Below are positions 22,530 to 33,570 of a DNA stretch of 64,000 nucleotides, piece after piece; position 1 is the stretch's first letter, and the number at the start of each line of letters is the position of its first letter. The notes under the pieces are model-generated. The model was not told the origin of the DNA. It made no database searches and was given only the letters and a program-made list of their open reading frames with translations. A program made the position numbers and the translations under genes. Source of the stretch: Molanna angustata (lineage: Eukaryota; Arthropoda; Insecta; Trichoptera; Molannidae); assembly GCA_963576475.1 (NCBI GenBank), contig OY754977.1:10295089-10359088 (forward strand), given 5' to 3'.

Positions 22530-22640
22530 ATATTTATTTATTTATTTTTATTTATTTAACTTTTTGTACATAATATAAACAAATATAATGCACATTGGCG
22601 GCTTATTGCCTTTAGGCAATTTCTTCCAACCAACCAGATT
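22530..22640 (-). mobile_element. LINE or SINE 3' tail fragment
   Basis: TTATTTATT runs followed by GGCGGCTTATTGCCTTTAGG and CAATTTCTTCCAACCAACC form the minus-strand 3' tail motif seen on several LINE and SINE fragments in this window. Confidence 0.6.
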
Positions 22641-22949
22641 ATAGAGAGACAGAATTATACAGAATTATAATTATACATTGGTACAAGAAAGTAAACAAGC
22701 CAAAATTGAACTTATAATTCTGGCGCGGTTCAGAGGTGACATCTGTGAGAAAGCATTGTCACCTCACGTATAAGGACTGTTTCTTTCATTATTTACAAAA
22801 CAATTTCTCAATAAATGGCGTTACAAAAACGTTTCTTCATTACTCATAGATGGCGATGGTGTTTTTCACTTTATTTTCAAACAAACAGATTTTCATGATT
22901 AAAAGAAGGCATAATTGGTGAACGTTGCACAAGCACATAAAGTGATCAC

Positions 22950-23045
22950 GTAAACCAGCCGATGACAGGTCGTAAGCCCTGTAGGTGCCTTATGTTCCTG
23001 GTTCTCCTATAATATTACAACTTGATTGAGATTTTTATTGTCTTA
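22950..23045 (-). repeat. repeat family C copy
   Basis: CCAGCCGATGACAGGTCGTA and AGGTGCCTTATGTTCCTGGT match the inverse of 5336-5430. It lies about 600 bp from the other minus copy at 22358. Confidence 0.65.
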
Positions 23046-23061
23046 ATTGATATGTTGAAAA

Positions 23062-23065
23062 AATG

Positions 23066-23094
<29 letters not shown>
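23062..23094. repeat. (TA)n microsatellite
   Basis: About 15 TA units following a T-rich stretch. Confidence 0.9.
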
Positions 23095-23097
<3 letters not shown>

Positions 23098-23149
23098 AAA
23101 AAATGGAAATAAATAATTTCATTTTATATCTCCTAGGGTTAGTGAGGAT

Positions 23150-23505
23150 TAAAACGTACTAATTTATGGTTTCGAATGCTGGGTATTGAGTTAAAATTCG
23201 AATTGTCTCTATTAGTATTCAAGAGAAAAATATTCAGAAATATGTGACCAATATGTGACGATATGCAGAATTTAAAATGAGACCTACATTTTAAACATTA
23301 TAAAAAAATGGAGGCTGCGATGGGCAGTCCACGTAGAAACAATGGACAAAGGAAGAGTGCCAAAGAGGATCATGCACGAAGAGCCCTAAGGTAGACGCAA
23401 CGTTGGGAGACCCAAACTCCGACAGCTGGAGGGCGTGCAATGGGATGTTGAGGCTGTTGGAATGCTGGAGAAGATCGAGGCTCGTTACGAGATGTGGATG
23501 AATTA
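23150..23505 (+). pseudogene. EN-RT LINE C-terminal remnant
   Basis: Fragments in order: VLIYGFECWVLS, VFKRKIFRN, PICDDMQN, then WRLRWAVHVETMDKGRVPKR, and RRNVGRPKLRQLEG after a stop. These match the C-terminal LLYG-x-E-x-W / LRWAGHV / GRP-x-LRW series of RTE-type LINEs. Several stops and frameshifts separate them. Confidence 0.75.
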
Positions 23506-23509
23506 AAAA

Positions 23510-24650
23510 AAAATCTGATAACGATGAATTAAAAAAAACAAAGCTATTATATACGTGGCGTTTAGTGATGTATCAAAAAACACAGAGTTCAAATAACCAC
23601 ATCACAATTTCTACAAAGAAAATACTTAAAAAGAACATTTATGGATGACAAAATAGTAAATGTTGAAAGTCGAGGACGAAGTGTCCACGTATCAAATCAA
23701 AATAAGGAAGATATAAAAAAATAAGCGGTAGAAGAAAAGATACGAGCGGGTAGTACGCTAATCGTTAAAAAAATAAAAATCCCGAGACGCCAATTTGCGA
23801 ATAAAATAAAATTCTCGGAAGATTATTAATTTATCATTTCAATCAGCGAAAAATTTCCAGAAAAAAAAATACGAATATCTTTTCATGTAATGGAGAAAAC
23901 CTAAAAGTCGACTAATAATTGATTCTTAGCAAACGAGGAGGATTATTTGGGGGGTAGGAATAAATAAGCATTGAATATTAATGTATCGTAAATATAAGCG
24001 AGTTTATAATGAAAATCGACAAGCAGATTCTATAACAAATCAATTTACAATAACTAAACTCACTATATCAATAACAAGAAGAAGAAAAATGGGTGCACTA
24101 CAATCTGGATCACAGAGCACAGTCATTAAGGCGGTTTAAGGTTCAGCTAGTGTTTAATTTATAGTTTCTTTATAAATTTAATGGAAATCGGTTGCAGGAA
24201 AAATGTTATCAACACCTTTGTCATTTAAGGTTAGGATTGAGTTTATTATATACTCACATTTGATCACATTATTCAAATCAATCATATTTTTCATCAACGT
24301 AGTCGTATGATTTTTAATACTACTTATTAATTTTCGCGTGTAATGTCAACTGTGACAGCTCATCCGATCTTGGTAACATGAGCTTTGGTGTATTCTAAGG
24401 TCTAGTCTTCAGTAAGAGGTGAGGAAATGGCTTCAAGGTAAGAAATTACCGAATAAATCTGATCTGCTGTTTTAGAGATAACAATTCCGTATATTTAAAG
24501 ATATTTTGATTCTTTTGGATATTTTGGGGTTGGCTCATATTTCGTCATGCTGGTTTTAATTGAATGCTTAGAATACAAGAGTGTCATGCAAAAGAGATAG
24601 AGGAGGACTTCGTAGAAGAATAAGATTGTAACGTACCCATTATCGGAAGG
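23510..24650. other. no gene recognised
   Basis: AT-rich. At 24405-24440 an Inr-like TCAGT, a short leader, ATGGCTTCAAG and a GTAAGA donor-like sequence occur in order, but there is no TATA and no second exon to support a gene. Confidence 0.35.
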
Positions 24651-24778
24651 ATTTGAAAATATGTCCTTATAACAGGTTTATATACATCCTCATACATTCC
24701 CTAAATAAATCCCAAAAGCATAAATGCTTACATGAATCAATGATTAGTAGGCGATTTGCGCTTATCCTAAAACGGAAC

Positions 24779-25312
24779 AAAAGTTGTAGGCTAAAGTTGT
24801 ACCTCTGGAGTGGCGCCCCCCAATACCCACTGAATACCCTCGACGCTGTCCAAAGGCGTGCTATACGTCTGATTGATGATCCATCACTGACTGATGGATT
24901 GCAATCACTAGAACACAGACGCAGAGTCGGTATTTTAAGTTTATTCTATAGATACTACCACGGGAATTGCTCAGAAGAACTTGCATCTTTGGTCCCTCCT
25001 CCACCCACTCGCAACAGAGTCACTCGCTTCACTCAATCGCAGCATCCATTCACAGTGGACCTTCAACATATACGAACAAGTCGCTTCTCGAACTCCTTTA
25101 TTAATACAGCAGCCCGACTGTGGAACGATCTTCCGAATTCTTTGTTTCCATCTTCGTACAACCCGGGTCTTTTTAAAATCCGAATTAATAAACTCTTTTC
25201 TAGATTGCAAACCCCTCCCAACGCTACGTAGTGCGCTTCTTCGGAAGAGTAAAATGGACCCAAATCCTAATAGCTGGCGTCTCCTACGTAGACATGTTAA
25301 AAAAAAGGCTAT
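24779..25312 (+). pseudogene. 5'-truncated CR1/jockey-like LINE 3' end
   Basis: From 24779 the frame reads LYLWSGAPQYPLNTLDAVQR, RRRVGILSLFYRYYHG, TSRFSNSFINTAARLWND and ends at TAG 25229-25231. This is the C-terminal segment of a LINE ORF2 after the RT palm, and the frame is still open. 25232-25312 is its 3' UTR, ending in an A-run. The same 3' UTR recurs at 28107-28213. The RT catalytic motifs and the endonuclease are missing, so this copy is inert. Confidence 0.85.
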
Positions 25313-25339
25313 TCGACTTTTGTATGAATGAATAAACAC

Positions 25340-26590
25340 ATAAATAGTTAGTTTAATTTTGTAATACGTATTTTATGTTAAACAAGAAACGCGTCACATG
25401 CCTGTAGTAAAACATGTTTTCAACAAACTGTTGTTCAAACAAACATGTTATAATGGCTTGTCTGCAACAATACGAAAATGTTCATACTGAGTTGTTAACG
25501 ATAATTTAATATGGTTTAATATGTCACAATGTTATTTGTGCGTCATTACGATATTCCTAGAAGGACTATTTGAAATGTTATGTTATAACTTTGGCAAAAC
25601 ATTATGTTTTGTTGACTATGGCAATTCCCCAAAGAACGGACCTTGCATTAATACAAAATAAGGTCTGGGCCGGGAGGATCAAATTCAAAATTATTATTAA
25701 TATTATAGTCGCTCTGAAAGGATACAAGAGAGGAAAAAAAGATAATTCCGAGACAGGTACATAACATAACGTATATTTTTTATTAGGTCAACATTGAACG
25801 ACAAAGAATCAAGACATAAATTTTGCGACATTGTAAAACATGAGTAGAACTCTTCCTAAAATATCATAAAAGAATAAGATCATTGTCGAGAAAATATACT
25901 ATATCTGTTTTTGTTGCGGCATTGTAAAAGTAAAGTAGAAATTTTCCTAGAATATCATAAAAGTATTAGATCATTGTAGAGAAAAAATAATATATCCGTG
26001 TATTGTACGATTTACGAAATGTTCATTAATTATTCAATATATTTTGACGAACGGCATTCAGAAGAAACAAAAAATTGACCCAACAAATACATAATGAAAA
26101 TACACAATTGAATAGACCAACACTGTATATTCAATGGTATTCAGAGTTTTGGACAATCTCGAACTGCTGTAAATTTTAAATATTCCAGATCACGACAAAG
26201 AACGCGTAGAAGTAGAAAAAAAAGCAATAGATACGATATTTGTTGTGTAGATATGATTGTGAGGTAAAACATTAACAGATTAAGAAATGCAAAGATTAAA
26301 ATAAAGTAATTAATAATACATAAGCAAAGAAAGTATGAATAATGTTACAATGAATCATACATGTAAATATGTTGATAGAAATGATAAAAGATAGATAGGT
26401 ACATAAAAATCTAGCCGGAGAACACATATTTATTTTCAAAATATTGAAATCTTTCAATACAAATTATTTCTATGAATATATACATTATGATAAACCAGAA
26501 TACCGTTAATTTTTTATAATACTATGTAGGTGTACCTAAAATGGACCAATACACGAATAAAATGAATAAATATTGAACAAAGTGTATATA
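25340..26590. other. no gene; local tandem duplication inside
   Basis: AT-rich. Two diverged copies of a 91-bp unit (GCGACATTGTAAAACATGAG at 25825 and GCGGCATTGTAAAAGTAAAG at 25916) lie in tandem to about 26000. The open frame at 25570-25764 (+) shows no motif. Confidence 0.6.
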
Positions 26591-26826
26591 GGTCGGCCTT
26601 CGTGGCTCAGTTGGTTGGGTATCTGACTGCTGATCCAAAGGTCCCGGGTTCGATTCCCGGTGGAGACACAGTTTTCAATTGTGTTTTCAGTCTGGGTCTG
26701 TGAGACGATTAATATCGTAAGTCTCCAGAATGTGGCAACTTGTTATTGGGTGCGTGTTAAATTAATATTTGACATAGTACCTGTTAGTCGCCCGAGAAGC
26801 AATTTTAAATAAATAAATAAATAGGT
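26588..26826 (+). mobile_element. full-length tRNA-derived SINE
   Basis: Head CGGCCTTCGTGGCTCAGTTG has the A box TGGCTCAGTTGG, followed by the B box GGTTCGATTCC about 50 nt from the head start. The body reads CAGAATGTGGCAACTTGTTA and GTCGCCCGAGAAGC, and the tail is (AAAT)n. ATAGGT flanks both sides (26588-26593 and 26821-26826), a short candidate target duplication. The anticodon region does not form a convincing tRNA, and the extra body excludes a functional tRNA gene. Confidence 0.85.
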
Positions 26827-27295
26827 ACCGAATATAATTGCTGCAGACTTCAGGTACATTTGATGAGGCAGGTGTCAGTCTGCCGTTTTATGTTTATATT
26901 AATATGGTGTATTTCTTTCCTTTTTTTATTCTATTCTGAGCATTTTGTTTCATTGTTTTTCTGTTTTTATTTATATCTGTAAATTTGTTCATATAATATT
27001 AATATTTTTTATAAGTAATTGGTATAATTGGCCTATGTATTGTGGGATTTTTGTGTACACGGTTGCATTTATACGTTTAGTTTGATTATATGTTTTTGTA
27101 ACACACTGTGTATCAAAACTAAATATAAAAAAACAAAAATTGAAAATTCATTTCAAAAAAGTACATATGGCATACGATTCACTCTGTTTATACTGAACAC
27201 GAAAACTGCTTGATTATACAAAAGCTAATGTACTTCGTAATAATAATAAGAAGGATCGTTTAATGACTCGGGATCACCCATAAGACGCTGGTATT
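26827..27295. other. no gene recognised
   Basis: AT-rich spacer between the two SINE copies; one 61-codon chance frame. Confidence 0.4.
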
Positions 27296-27445
27296 TTGGT
27301 TTTATTTAATTCAATTTTAATATTGCTTCTCGGGCAACTAACAAGTACTATGTCAAATATTAATTTAACACGCGCCCAATAATAAGTTGCCACATTCTGG
27401 AGACTGTGATGTTTATCGTCTCACAGATCCAGACTGAAAAAACAT
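27296..27445 (-). mobile_element. 5'-truncated copy of the same SINE
   Basis: On the minus strand CAGTCTGGATCTGTGAGACG, CCAGAATGTGGCAACTTATT and GTTGCCCGAGAAGC match the body of 26594-26820, and the tail is AAATAAAAC-like. The tRNA-like head is missing. Confidence 0.8.
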
Positions 27446-28100
27446 TTAAAAATTATTATGTACATCTTTAAAAATATATTTTTCTGAGATTTGAAAGTAT
27501 GAATAATACAACGGAACGAAGACAGGAGAGTTGTCCCTTCGGAAAAAGAACTATTTCCGAAATGGAAACCGCAAAAGTGATCACGGTATTGCTGTTGAGA
27601 GGATTTTGACATTTATTCCATTTGCAAAGCGGTTTTGTCGAGTTCCTGTGTTGGCCTTCGAATCCCGCACCGAATTACCCCAAATGGGTAACAGCGAAAT
27701 GGGTTTTCGTCCAATTTATTTCAACAGACATAATGCGAAAAATACAACGCTCATACGAAAAATACAATCGCTCATGTACACAAAATAATACAATTTAAAT
27801 TAATGCCCAGTTGAAACATTCTCTGTTAAATTAAACCTACACTTTTTGATAGAATATTAGATTTTCACATTTCGCAAAGTAATTACGTAAAAATATCATT
27901 TATTTGTCCTCATAATTACGATTATTTCTGTAAAATCTGCCAATGGTTTTGATCCCAGGGCAGATTTATTTCGATGGAGATGAAAAAGGGATGCAATTTT
28001 TCTAAGGATGAAACATTGTCGACGAGAATCTACAATATCGAAAAAATACGAAATAGATAGAAATATTAGGTATTTATTTAGTTATTTAATTGACATACTC
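27446..28100. other. no gene recognised
   Basis: 27510-27730 is less AT-rich and open on the plus strand (85 codons), but I recognise no domain or splice pair. Confidence 0.35.
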
Positions 28101-28106
28101 ATTTCT

Positions 28107-28213
28107 AGATTGCAAACCTCTCCCAACGCTACGTAGTGCGCTTCTTCGGAAGAGTAAAATGGACCCAAATCCTAATAGCTGGCGTCCCCTACGTAGACAT
28201 GTTAAAAAAAAAA
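28107..28213 (+). mobile_element. 3' end of the CR1/jockey-like LINE seen at 24779
   Basis: Nearly identical to 25198-25312, from TTTCTAGATTGCAAACC through GCGCTTCTTCGGAAGAG to an A-run. It is a very short 5'-truncated insertion. Confidence 0.85.
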
Positions 28214-28221
28214 AACATACA

Positions 28222-28260
28222 ATACGAGTGGGTTATGGGAACACTGCACTTTCCTCAATA
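28222..28260 (+). repeat. 5' fragment of repeat family A
   Basis: ACGAGTGGGTTATGGG followed by ACTGCACTTTCCTCAATAG is the family A start. It is broken at 28261 by the A-rich tail of the next LINE, so that LINE appears to have inserted into a family A copy. The other half of family A is not visible to the right. Confidence 0.45.
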
Positions 28261-28463
28261 GTTTATTTATTTATTTATTTATTTTTTTATTTATTTTATT
28301 TATTATGTAAACAGACAGTTACATTTACTTATTTTACTAACATACATAATATGACATGTGAACCAATTAAGTTTACAAGTATAATCGTTATTATATTTAC
28401 AAAAAGAAGTAGTTTTGAGGAAGGGAGTAGGAAAGTAGGAAAAGGGGAACACACGTACACCAC

Positions 28464-31301
28464 CTAACCACGAAGCAGTAATCTAGAAATTGAACATTTA
28501 AATACGTTTAAGGAGTTATTGAAAAGGTCTATTTCATTAAAGAACACGTTATAGTTACAACACGTTCTATATATGTAGGAGTTCTGAGCATAATTAGTAC
28601 TACAATTAGGTGGCCTAAATGTATGAGTCTTTCTAGTAAGCCTATTTGGTGCATGAAAGTTTAATTTAGATAATAACTCACTAGAATCCGTTATACAGTT
28701 CACCAACTTGTATAAGTAAGACATGTCAGCTACAGTTAGCCGGGCTTCTAAGGTAGTTAATTTATGATATTGGGCTGATTGTGCGGGATCAACAAAAGAA
28801 CGTCTGCTTCTATAATCTAAATGTTTTAAGAATTTATTTTGTATATTTTCCAATCTGTTTATATGCGTGACGTAATGTGGGTTCCATACAACAGACGCAT
28901 ATTCAATACAATTACGGACATAGCAACAGTACAGTGATTTTAGAGTACCCGTGGACTTGAACGGCCTTGATACCCTAATTATGAAATTCAATTGTTTAAA
29001 AGCCTTGTCTATAATATAGTCAATATGGCTTTTAAATGTCATCTTCGTATCCACAATAACTCCAAGGTCCCTAATTTCATGCTTTCTAATAAGAATCTTT
29101 CCGTTAATTGTATACTCATGAGAAATTGGGGTTTTGGAGCGCGTAAAGGTGATATTATTACATTTTTCAATATTAAGAAATAATTGGTTATTTGAGCAAT
29201 ATACAGAAAGGCGATTTAAATCTGCTTGTAATGCGATTATGTCATTCCGGTTGCATATTTTCTTGAAAATTTTCATGTCGTCCGCATAAACGAGGAAGTT
29301 AGACGAGCGGAAACAGCTAGATACATCATTTATATACAAACTAAATAGAATTGGTCCCAAGTGAGAACCTTGCGGCACGCCCGAAACACATTCACGGAGT
29401 TCCGACCTACAATTATTAATTGCAACGGCTTGTAATCGATTTCTCACATATGACGACAACCATCTCAATAGGTCCCCGTGCACACCATAATACTGCAATT
29501 TATGTATTAATATGTTATGATTGATCTTGTCAAAGGCCTTCGAGAAGTCCGTATAAATGGAATCAACTTGTCCCCCCCCTCCAATTGACGTTAAAATGTA
29601 TTCCGTATACTCTAGCAAGTTTGATTCGACTGATCTACCCGGAAAGAATCCATGTTGATTAGGCATAAGAAATGGCCTTATCGAAGGCATCAGCTGTTCG
29701 ACCACAATCTGTTCCATCACCTTACTGAACACACATAGCTTAGAGATCGGTCGATAGTTTTTTATGTTACGCTTATCACCAGCCTTATAAATAGGTGTGA
29801 CAAATGACATTTTCCAAATTGAGGGAAAAACACCCGAACTGAATGACAATTTAAAAAGTCTACACAATGGGTCTGCCAGCTCATCAGCACAGTTTCTAAT
29901 GAAAAGTGAAGGAATACCATCCGCGCCTGGCCCTTTATTTAAGTCTAGACTTTTAAGTTTCTTATTCACATTCGATAATTCGAAATGTATACTATAAATA
30001 TCTAATTCACTCTTACATAGAACATCAGGCAAATCGGCTGCGCCCCGTACAAATGTGGAATGAAAAAAGTCACTAAAGAGTCCAGAAATAATTCTTGTGT
30101 CACTTGAAGTTACTTTATCGTAAAACATATTCAGTGGATACGAAGATTGGGGTTTTTTAGATTTAATGTAACTATGCAGGAACTTTGGGTCACTTGAGAT
30201 AGACCTTTCAGTTTGTTGGATATAATAATTATAGCATTCTATCTGCAAGGATTTCTGTCTAGTTCGCAGTAGTGCAAACTCGTCATAGTCAAGTGGTAAT
30301 CCTGTCCTTTTCCATCTTTTGTGAGCTCTCAGTTTTTCTTTGACCACTTTAATAAGGGGTTTTGAAAACCATTTTGGGAATTTATTTGACCCCGTTATAT
30401 GCTTAGTCGGAACAAATCTTGTAACGCAGTCGTTTAAGATGGTATAAAAATTTTCTGTGGACTGGTCCACGTTGTTAGTGACGAATTGTGCTTCCCAGTC
30501 TACACCCAGTAGATGTTTCTTAATAGATGTGTAGTCTGCCTTATGAAAGAGTTTTGCAATCCTCGGCAGGTCCTTCACAAAGAGTTCAGTATCCGCAACA
30601 AATGTTATGATAAGGGGTTTGTGATGGATATCCACATTGATCAATGGATCTGTACATTCTATAGTATTGCATATGTTAGTAGCCAAAACCAGATCCAATA
30701 TTCTACCATTCGCATTAATAATGCCATTATATTGCTTTAGAGTGCTGTAAGATAAAAGATCAACAAAGTGAGAACTAGTAGCGTCATAATAGTTACAGGG
30801 AGATAAAGAGTTACATGCATTGGAGCATATCCAGGTGATATTAGGTAAGTTGAAATCTCCGACCAATATGAACGTGTCGTCAGGATAATTTAACATTAGA
30901 TCAGAAGTGTTATCGAAAAATAGTCTCAACATATTAGTATAGTTATTACCCTGTGGCAAATATACACAGCATAAATTTATACTAGACCCACTATTTGACT
31001 GAATTCCAACCCAAATATCCTCACCACCAGTACACCATTCACTATTCTGTTTAGCGGACAGGTTCGATTTCACAGCAATAAGCACACCACCGCCGAGCTT
31101 TTGACCTGTATCTTTATAATCTCGATCTCTTCTGAAAACATTGTATCTAGTATCGAAAAGTTCATTGTCATAAATATTTTCATTAAGCCAAGATTCTGTA
31201 AGACATATTACATCGTAATTATTGCTCAGTACATTATTCAGAAAAGTATGTGTTTTTGTTCTAAGACCTCGGACGTTCTGATAATAAATCTTTAATTCCA
31301 T
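28464..31301 (-). CDS. LINE ORF2: APE endonuclease plus reverse transcriptase
   Basis: 945 codons. The protein nicks target DNA and reverse-transcribes the element RNA at the nick. Endonuclease (about 1-235): Asn9 in YYQNVRG, Glu36 in LTESWL, GDFNLP at 148-153, Asp203 in ILDLVLA, and VDIHHKPL at 223-230 in place of the common SDH. RT: GPGADGIP (458-464), motif A YTDFSKAFD with Asp585, motif B GVPQGSHLGP (641-650), motif C YADD (672-675). The C-terminal region has LKSLYCCYVRNCIEYASVVW and YNVFFNEIDLF. The ATG at 31301 follows a TGA by one base. This resembles the CR1/jockey group, and the frame has no breaks. Confidence 0.93.
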   Translation of the reverse strand: MELKIYYQNVRGLRTKTHTFLNNVLSNNYDVICLTESWLNENIYDNELFDTRYNVFRRDRDYKDTGQKLGGGVLIAVKSNLSAKQNSEWCTGGEDIWVGIQSNSGSSINLCCVYLPQGNNYTNMLRLFFDNTSDLMLNYPDDTFILVGDFNLPNITWICSNACNSLSPCNYYDATSSHFVDLLSYSTLKQYNGIINANGRILDLVLATNICNTIECTDPLINVDIHHKPLIITFVADTELFVKDLPRIAKLFHKADYTSIKKHLLGVDWEAQFVTNNVDQSTENFYTILNDCVTRFVPTKHITGSNKFPKWFSKPLIKVVKEKLRAHKRWKRTGLPLDYDEFALLRTRQKSLQIECYNYYIQQTERSISSDPKFLHSYIKSKKPQSSYPLNMFYDKVTSSDTRIISGLFSDFFHSTFVRGAADLPDVLCKSELDIYSIHFELSNVNKKLKSLDLNKGPGADGIPSLFIRNCADELADPLCRLFKLSFSSGVFPSIWKMSFVTPIYKAGDKRNIKNYRPISKLCVFSKVMEQIVVEQLMPSIRPFLMPNQHGFFPGRSVESNLLEYTEYILTSIGGGGQVDSIYTDFSKAFDKINHNILIHKLQYYGVHGDLLRWLSSYVRNRLQAVAINNCRSELRECVSGVPQGSHLGPILFSLYINDVSSCFRSSNFLVYADDMKIFKKICNRNDIIALQADLNRLSVYCSNNQLFLNIEKCNNITFTRSKTPISHEYTINGKILIRKHEIRDLGVIVDTKMTFKSHIDYIIDKAFKQLNFIIRVSRPFKSTGTLKSLYCCYVRNCIEYASVVWNPHYVTHINRLENIQNKFLKHLDYRSRRSFVDPAQSAQYHKLTTLEARLTVADMSYLYKLVNCITDSSELLSKLNFHAPNRLTRKTHTFRPPNCSTNYAQNSYIYRTCCNYNVFFNEIDLFNNSLNVFKCSISRLLLRG

Positions 31302-31605
31302 TTCAAAAACATAAAATATAATATAAGCTTAGTGGAAAAATCACCATTACGCGATTTTGGGACGTACTTGATGAGGAGAGAGTGGAAAGAGAAAAAAATG
31401 TAAAGGGGTAGGAGATGAAAGAAGGAAAGGAAAGAGTGTGAATGCGAAAAGTAGTAGACATAGTATTAGGAAAGAGCGATTGTGCGATCGAGGGAAGGGA
31501 GACATACAATTTAAGAAAAAATACATAGTAATTAAGTATAGAATCAAGAAATAAAGAAATATTATATGGCAGTTCATTGAGAAGCGTTTGCTGGTTTGTG
31601 TATAG

Positions 31606-32679
31606 TCACAGTATTTTATTCAAGTCAGAAGCCTTTTTTATAATTATAACAGGTGACTGGGAGTTCTTCCTTATATATATGCAGCATCGCTTTATCCAAC
31701 AGTACTGATAATTCTTGATCTTGGTACTGCTTCTGGCTTGTTTGAACAATATTTTATTAGTGGGAGTAAGATGGTAGTTTAAAAATATTCTGGATTCGGC
31801 TCCATTGTAGTTCAGATCCTTGGTAGTCAAACCTTTGTTTTTTCGAACATTTGAGATAAAATTGTCAACTATATCTCTGTTTTTAAATTTCACCACTATC
31901 TTATGGGGAGTATTTTTGTGCTCACTCCACGAAGACACTCTATGGCAGAAGACGACATCGGAATCAGTTAAAGCAACATCCAGCTTTGATGCAATTTTGT
32001 TAATAACTTCCTTTATGGATTCATCCTTCACCACTGGTACACCGGAAATTTCCAAGTTACTTAAACGTTGATATTGCTCTCTATCGTTGCCATCCCTTGT
32101 CAGTTGTTCAATCGCAGACCTGAGTGAAACAACCTCCTCTTCAAGAGCCTCCTCTCGGTGGCTCTTTATACTAAGGTTCTCCAGTGTAGCTTCAAGAGAT
32201 TTCATTCTTTCCTCATTCGCTTCAATTCTTTTCTCGATCTCATCAATCAGATTCAGCTTAGAATCCACAACCTTAGATTTTTCAATAAGCATGTCCATCA
32301 TTAATTTACTTGATTCAACGTTAGCCTTAAAGGTTTGAAACTCATTAAAGATCATAGAAAAATCATCTCTCAGCGACGTTAGCATCAGCATTAAATCAGC
32401 ATTTGTTGGTTGCAACTGGGCTGATTCAATAGACTGTGTGCCGGTATGGCCGACAGGTGTTGATTGTCCCTTTGTTATGATGGATATACTCTCAGAGTTT
32501 GTTGCGGCCATTTGAGGAAATTTACACCTTTGACATTTCCAAGTATGTTTCTTATGACCCATCTTTCTGAAATTTTGCTCGTTCATACCACAGCAGGCAA
32601 AATGAAAATTATGTTCACAAGCCTTGCAAGTAATTTTGTCTTCGGCAATTATTTCGCTGTTACAGATTTTACATTTCAT
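31606..32679 (-). CDS. LINE ORF1: PHD-like zinc finger, coiled coil, FP25-like domain
   Basis: 357 codons; expected to bind the element RNA as a nucleic-acid chaperone. Residues 3-52 form a C4HC3 PHD-like finger (C3, C6, C18, C21, H26, C29, C49, C52). Residues about 105-205 are heptad-rich (IEKSKVVDSKLNLIDEIEKR), a probable coiled coil. 206-345 (NLEISGVPVVKDES, VVFCHRVSSW, YNGAESRIFLNYHLTP, YCWIKRCCIYIRKN) match the FP25-like C-terminal domain known in many insect LINE ORF1 proteins. It precedes ORF2 on the same strand. Confidence 0.88.
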   Translation of the reverse strand: MKCKICNSEIIAEDKITCKACEHNFHFACCGMNEQNFRKMGHKKHTWKCQRCKFPQMAATNSESISIITKGQSTPVGHTGTQSIESAQLQPTNADLMLMLTSLRDDFSMIFNEFQTFKANVESSKLMMDMLIEKSKVVDSKLNLIDEIEKRIEANEERMKSLEATLENLSIKSHREEALEEEVVSLRSAIEQLTRDGNDREQYQRLSNLEISGVPVVKDESIKEVINKIASKLDVALTDSDVVFCHRVSSWSEHKNTPHKIVVKFKNRDIVDNFISNVRKNKGLTTKDLNYNGAESRIFLNYHLTPTNKILFKQARSSTKIKNYQYCWIKRCCIYIRKNSQSPVIIIKKASDLNKIL

Positions 32680-32700
32680 CTTAAATAATTTTGGTAAAAA

Positions 32701-33034
32701 TCGTTTGCCGTGAATATAAGTAGGATACTATTAGATAATAATTTGTATAAATGACTGTATTGCCACAGTTTAGTGAACGCCTATATACATACTTATCATT
32801 TAATAAATTTTGAATACATATATATTTATGATGATATATAAAGCAGTGTCGGTATTGTGTTTAAATCTACAGCAAACTATGAAAGCCTGTGTCATGATGG
32901 CTAAGTAAGTAAGATTATTTAAAGTACAAAAAAAAACAACCGATTTCTATCTTTAACCACTTTTCTTTGCTTCTAATGAAATTCATGCGTCACCATAAAT
33001 TAATAAGCAAAAAATTAAAAAGGCGCACCCCTCT
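32701..33034. other. no gene recognised
   Basis: AT-rich. It may include the 5' UTR of the LINE to its left, whose boundary I cannot place. Confidence 0.35.
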
Positions 33035-33570
33035 TTTGAAAAGATTAAGGTAGGCTTAGATTGGAAAAGGATATAGGAAGAAGGGTAATGGCAGTAAATA
33101 GAGTGAACAATTATGGTTGTACCAGTTATCTCCTTATGACCAGCAAAGATCGCTGTGCACAATGAACTAATTATTCCAACAATAATGTATGTAAGTGAGA
33201 CATGGACATGGCAGAATACGCATGAAAATAAAATAAACACCGTGGAAATGAGGTCCTTAAGACGAACGTGTGACAAAACAATCAATGATTGGATAAGGAA
33301 TATGGATATCAGACAAGAACGCAAGATTAAGAGATATTGTGAGTAAAATGAAGATAAATGCTCTGCGATGGTTTGTACATGTAGAAAGAATGAACGATTA
33401 ACCCCTGACAAAGAATGTATACAAGGCTGAAAGGAATGGACTGAGAAAATAGTAGTCGGCCGAGAAAGGGTTGGCATGATCATATAAAGGAGATTTTGAA
33501 AGATGGGAATATACGAAGTCGTTCGGTTCTCTCTACCTACTCCAAATAGGTCAAAAGCGCGTAATGGTAT
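33035..33570 (+). pseudogene. EN-RT LINE C-terminal remnant and 3' end
   Basis: PTIMYVSETWTWQNTHENK, VEMRSLRRTCDKTINDWIR and a shifted ALRWFVHVERMND show the LLYGSETW / RR-x-x-G / LRWFGHVERM series of EN-RT LINEs. It ends with the CGTTCGGTTCTCTCTACC box and GTAATGGTATGTATGT. Several frameshifts and stops are present. It is the same family as 43445-43840. Confidence 0.75.

Larger units (their letters stand above)
28261..32700 (-). mobile_element. LINE with two intact ORFs (LINE-1)
   Basis: Minus-strand order: ORF1 (32679-31606), a 304-nt spacer, ORF2 (31301-28464), a 3' UTR of about 200 bp and an (AAAT)n-type tail ending at 28261. Both frames are intact, so the copy is young. The 5' boundary is uncertain; I see no target duplication and end the feature just upstream of ORF1. 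A hydrophobic 68-codon frame ends at 31303, one nucleotide before the ORF2 ATG. Confidence 0.85.

Noticed and set aside
26594..26668. Possible tRNA gene with good A and B boxes
   Set aside because: The sequence runs on into a SINE body and A-rich tail, a truncated copy lies nearby, and no full cloverleaf is evident.
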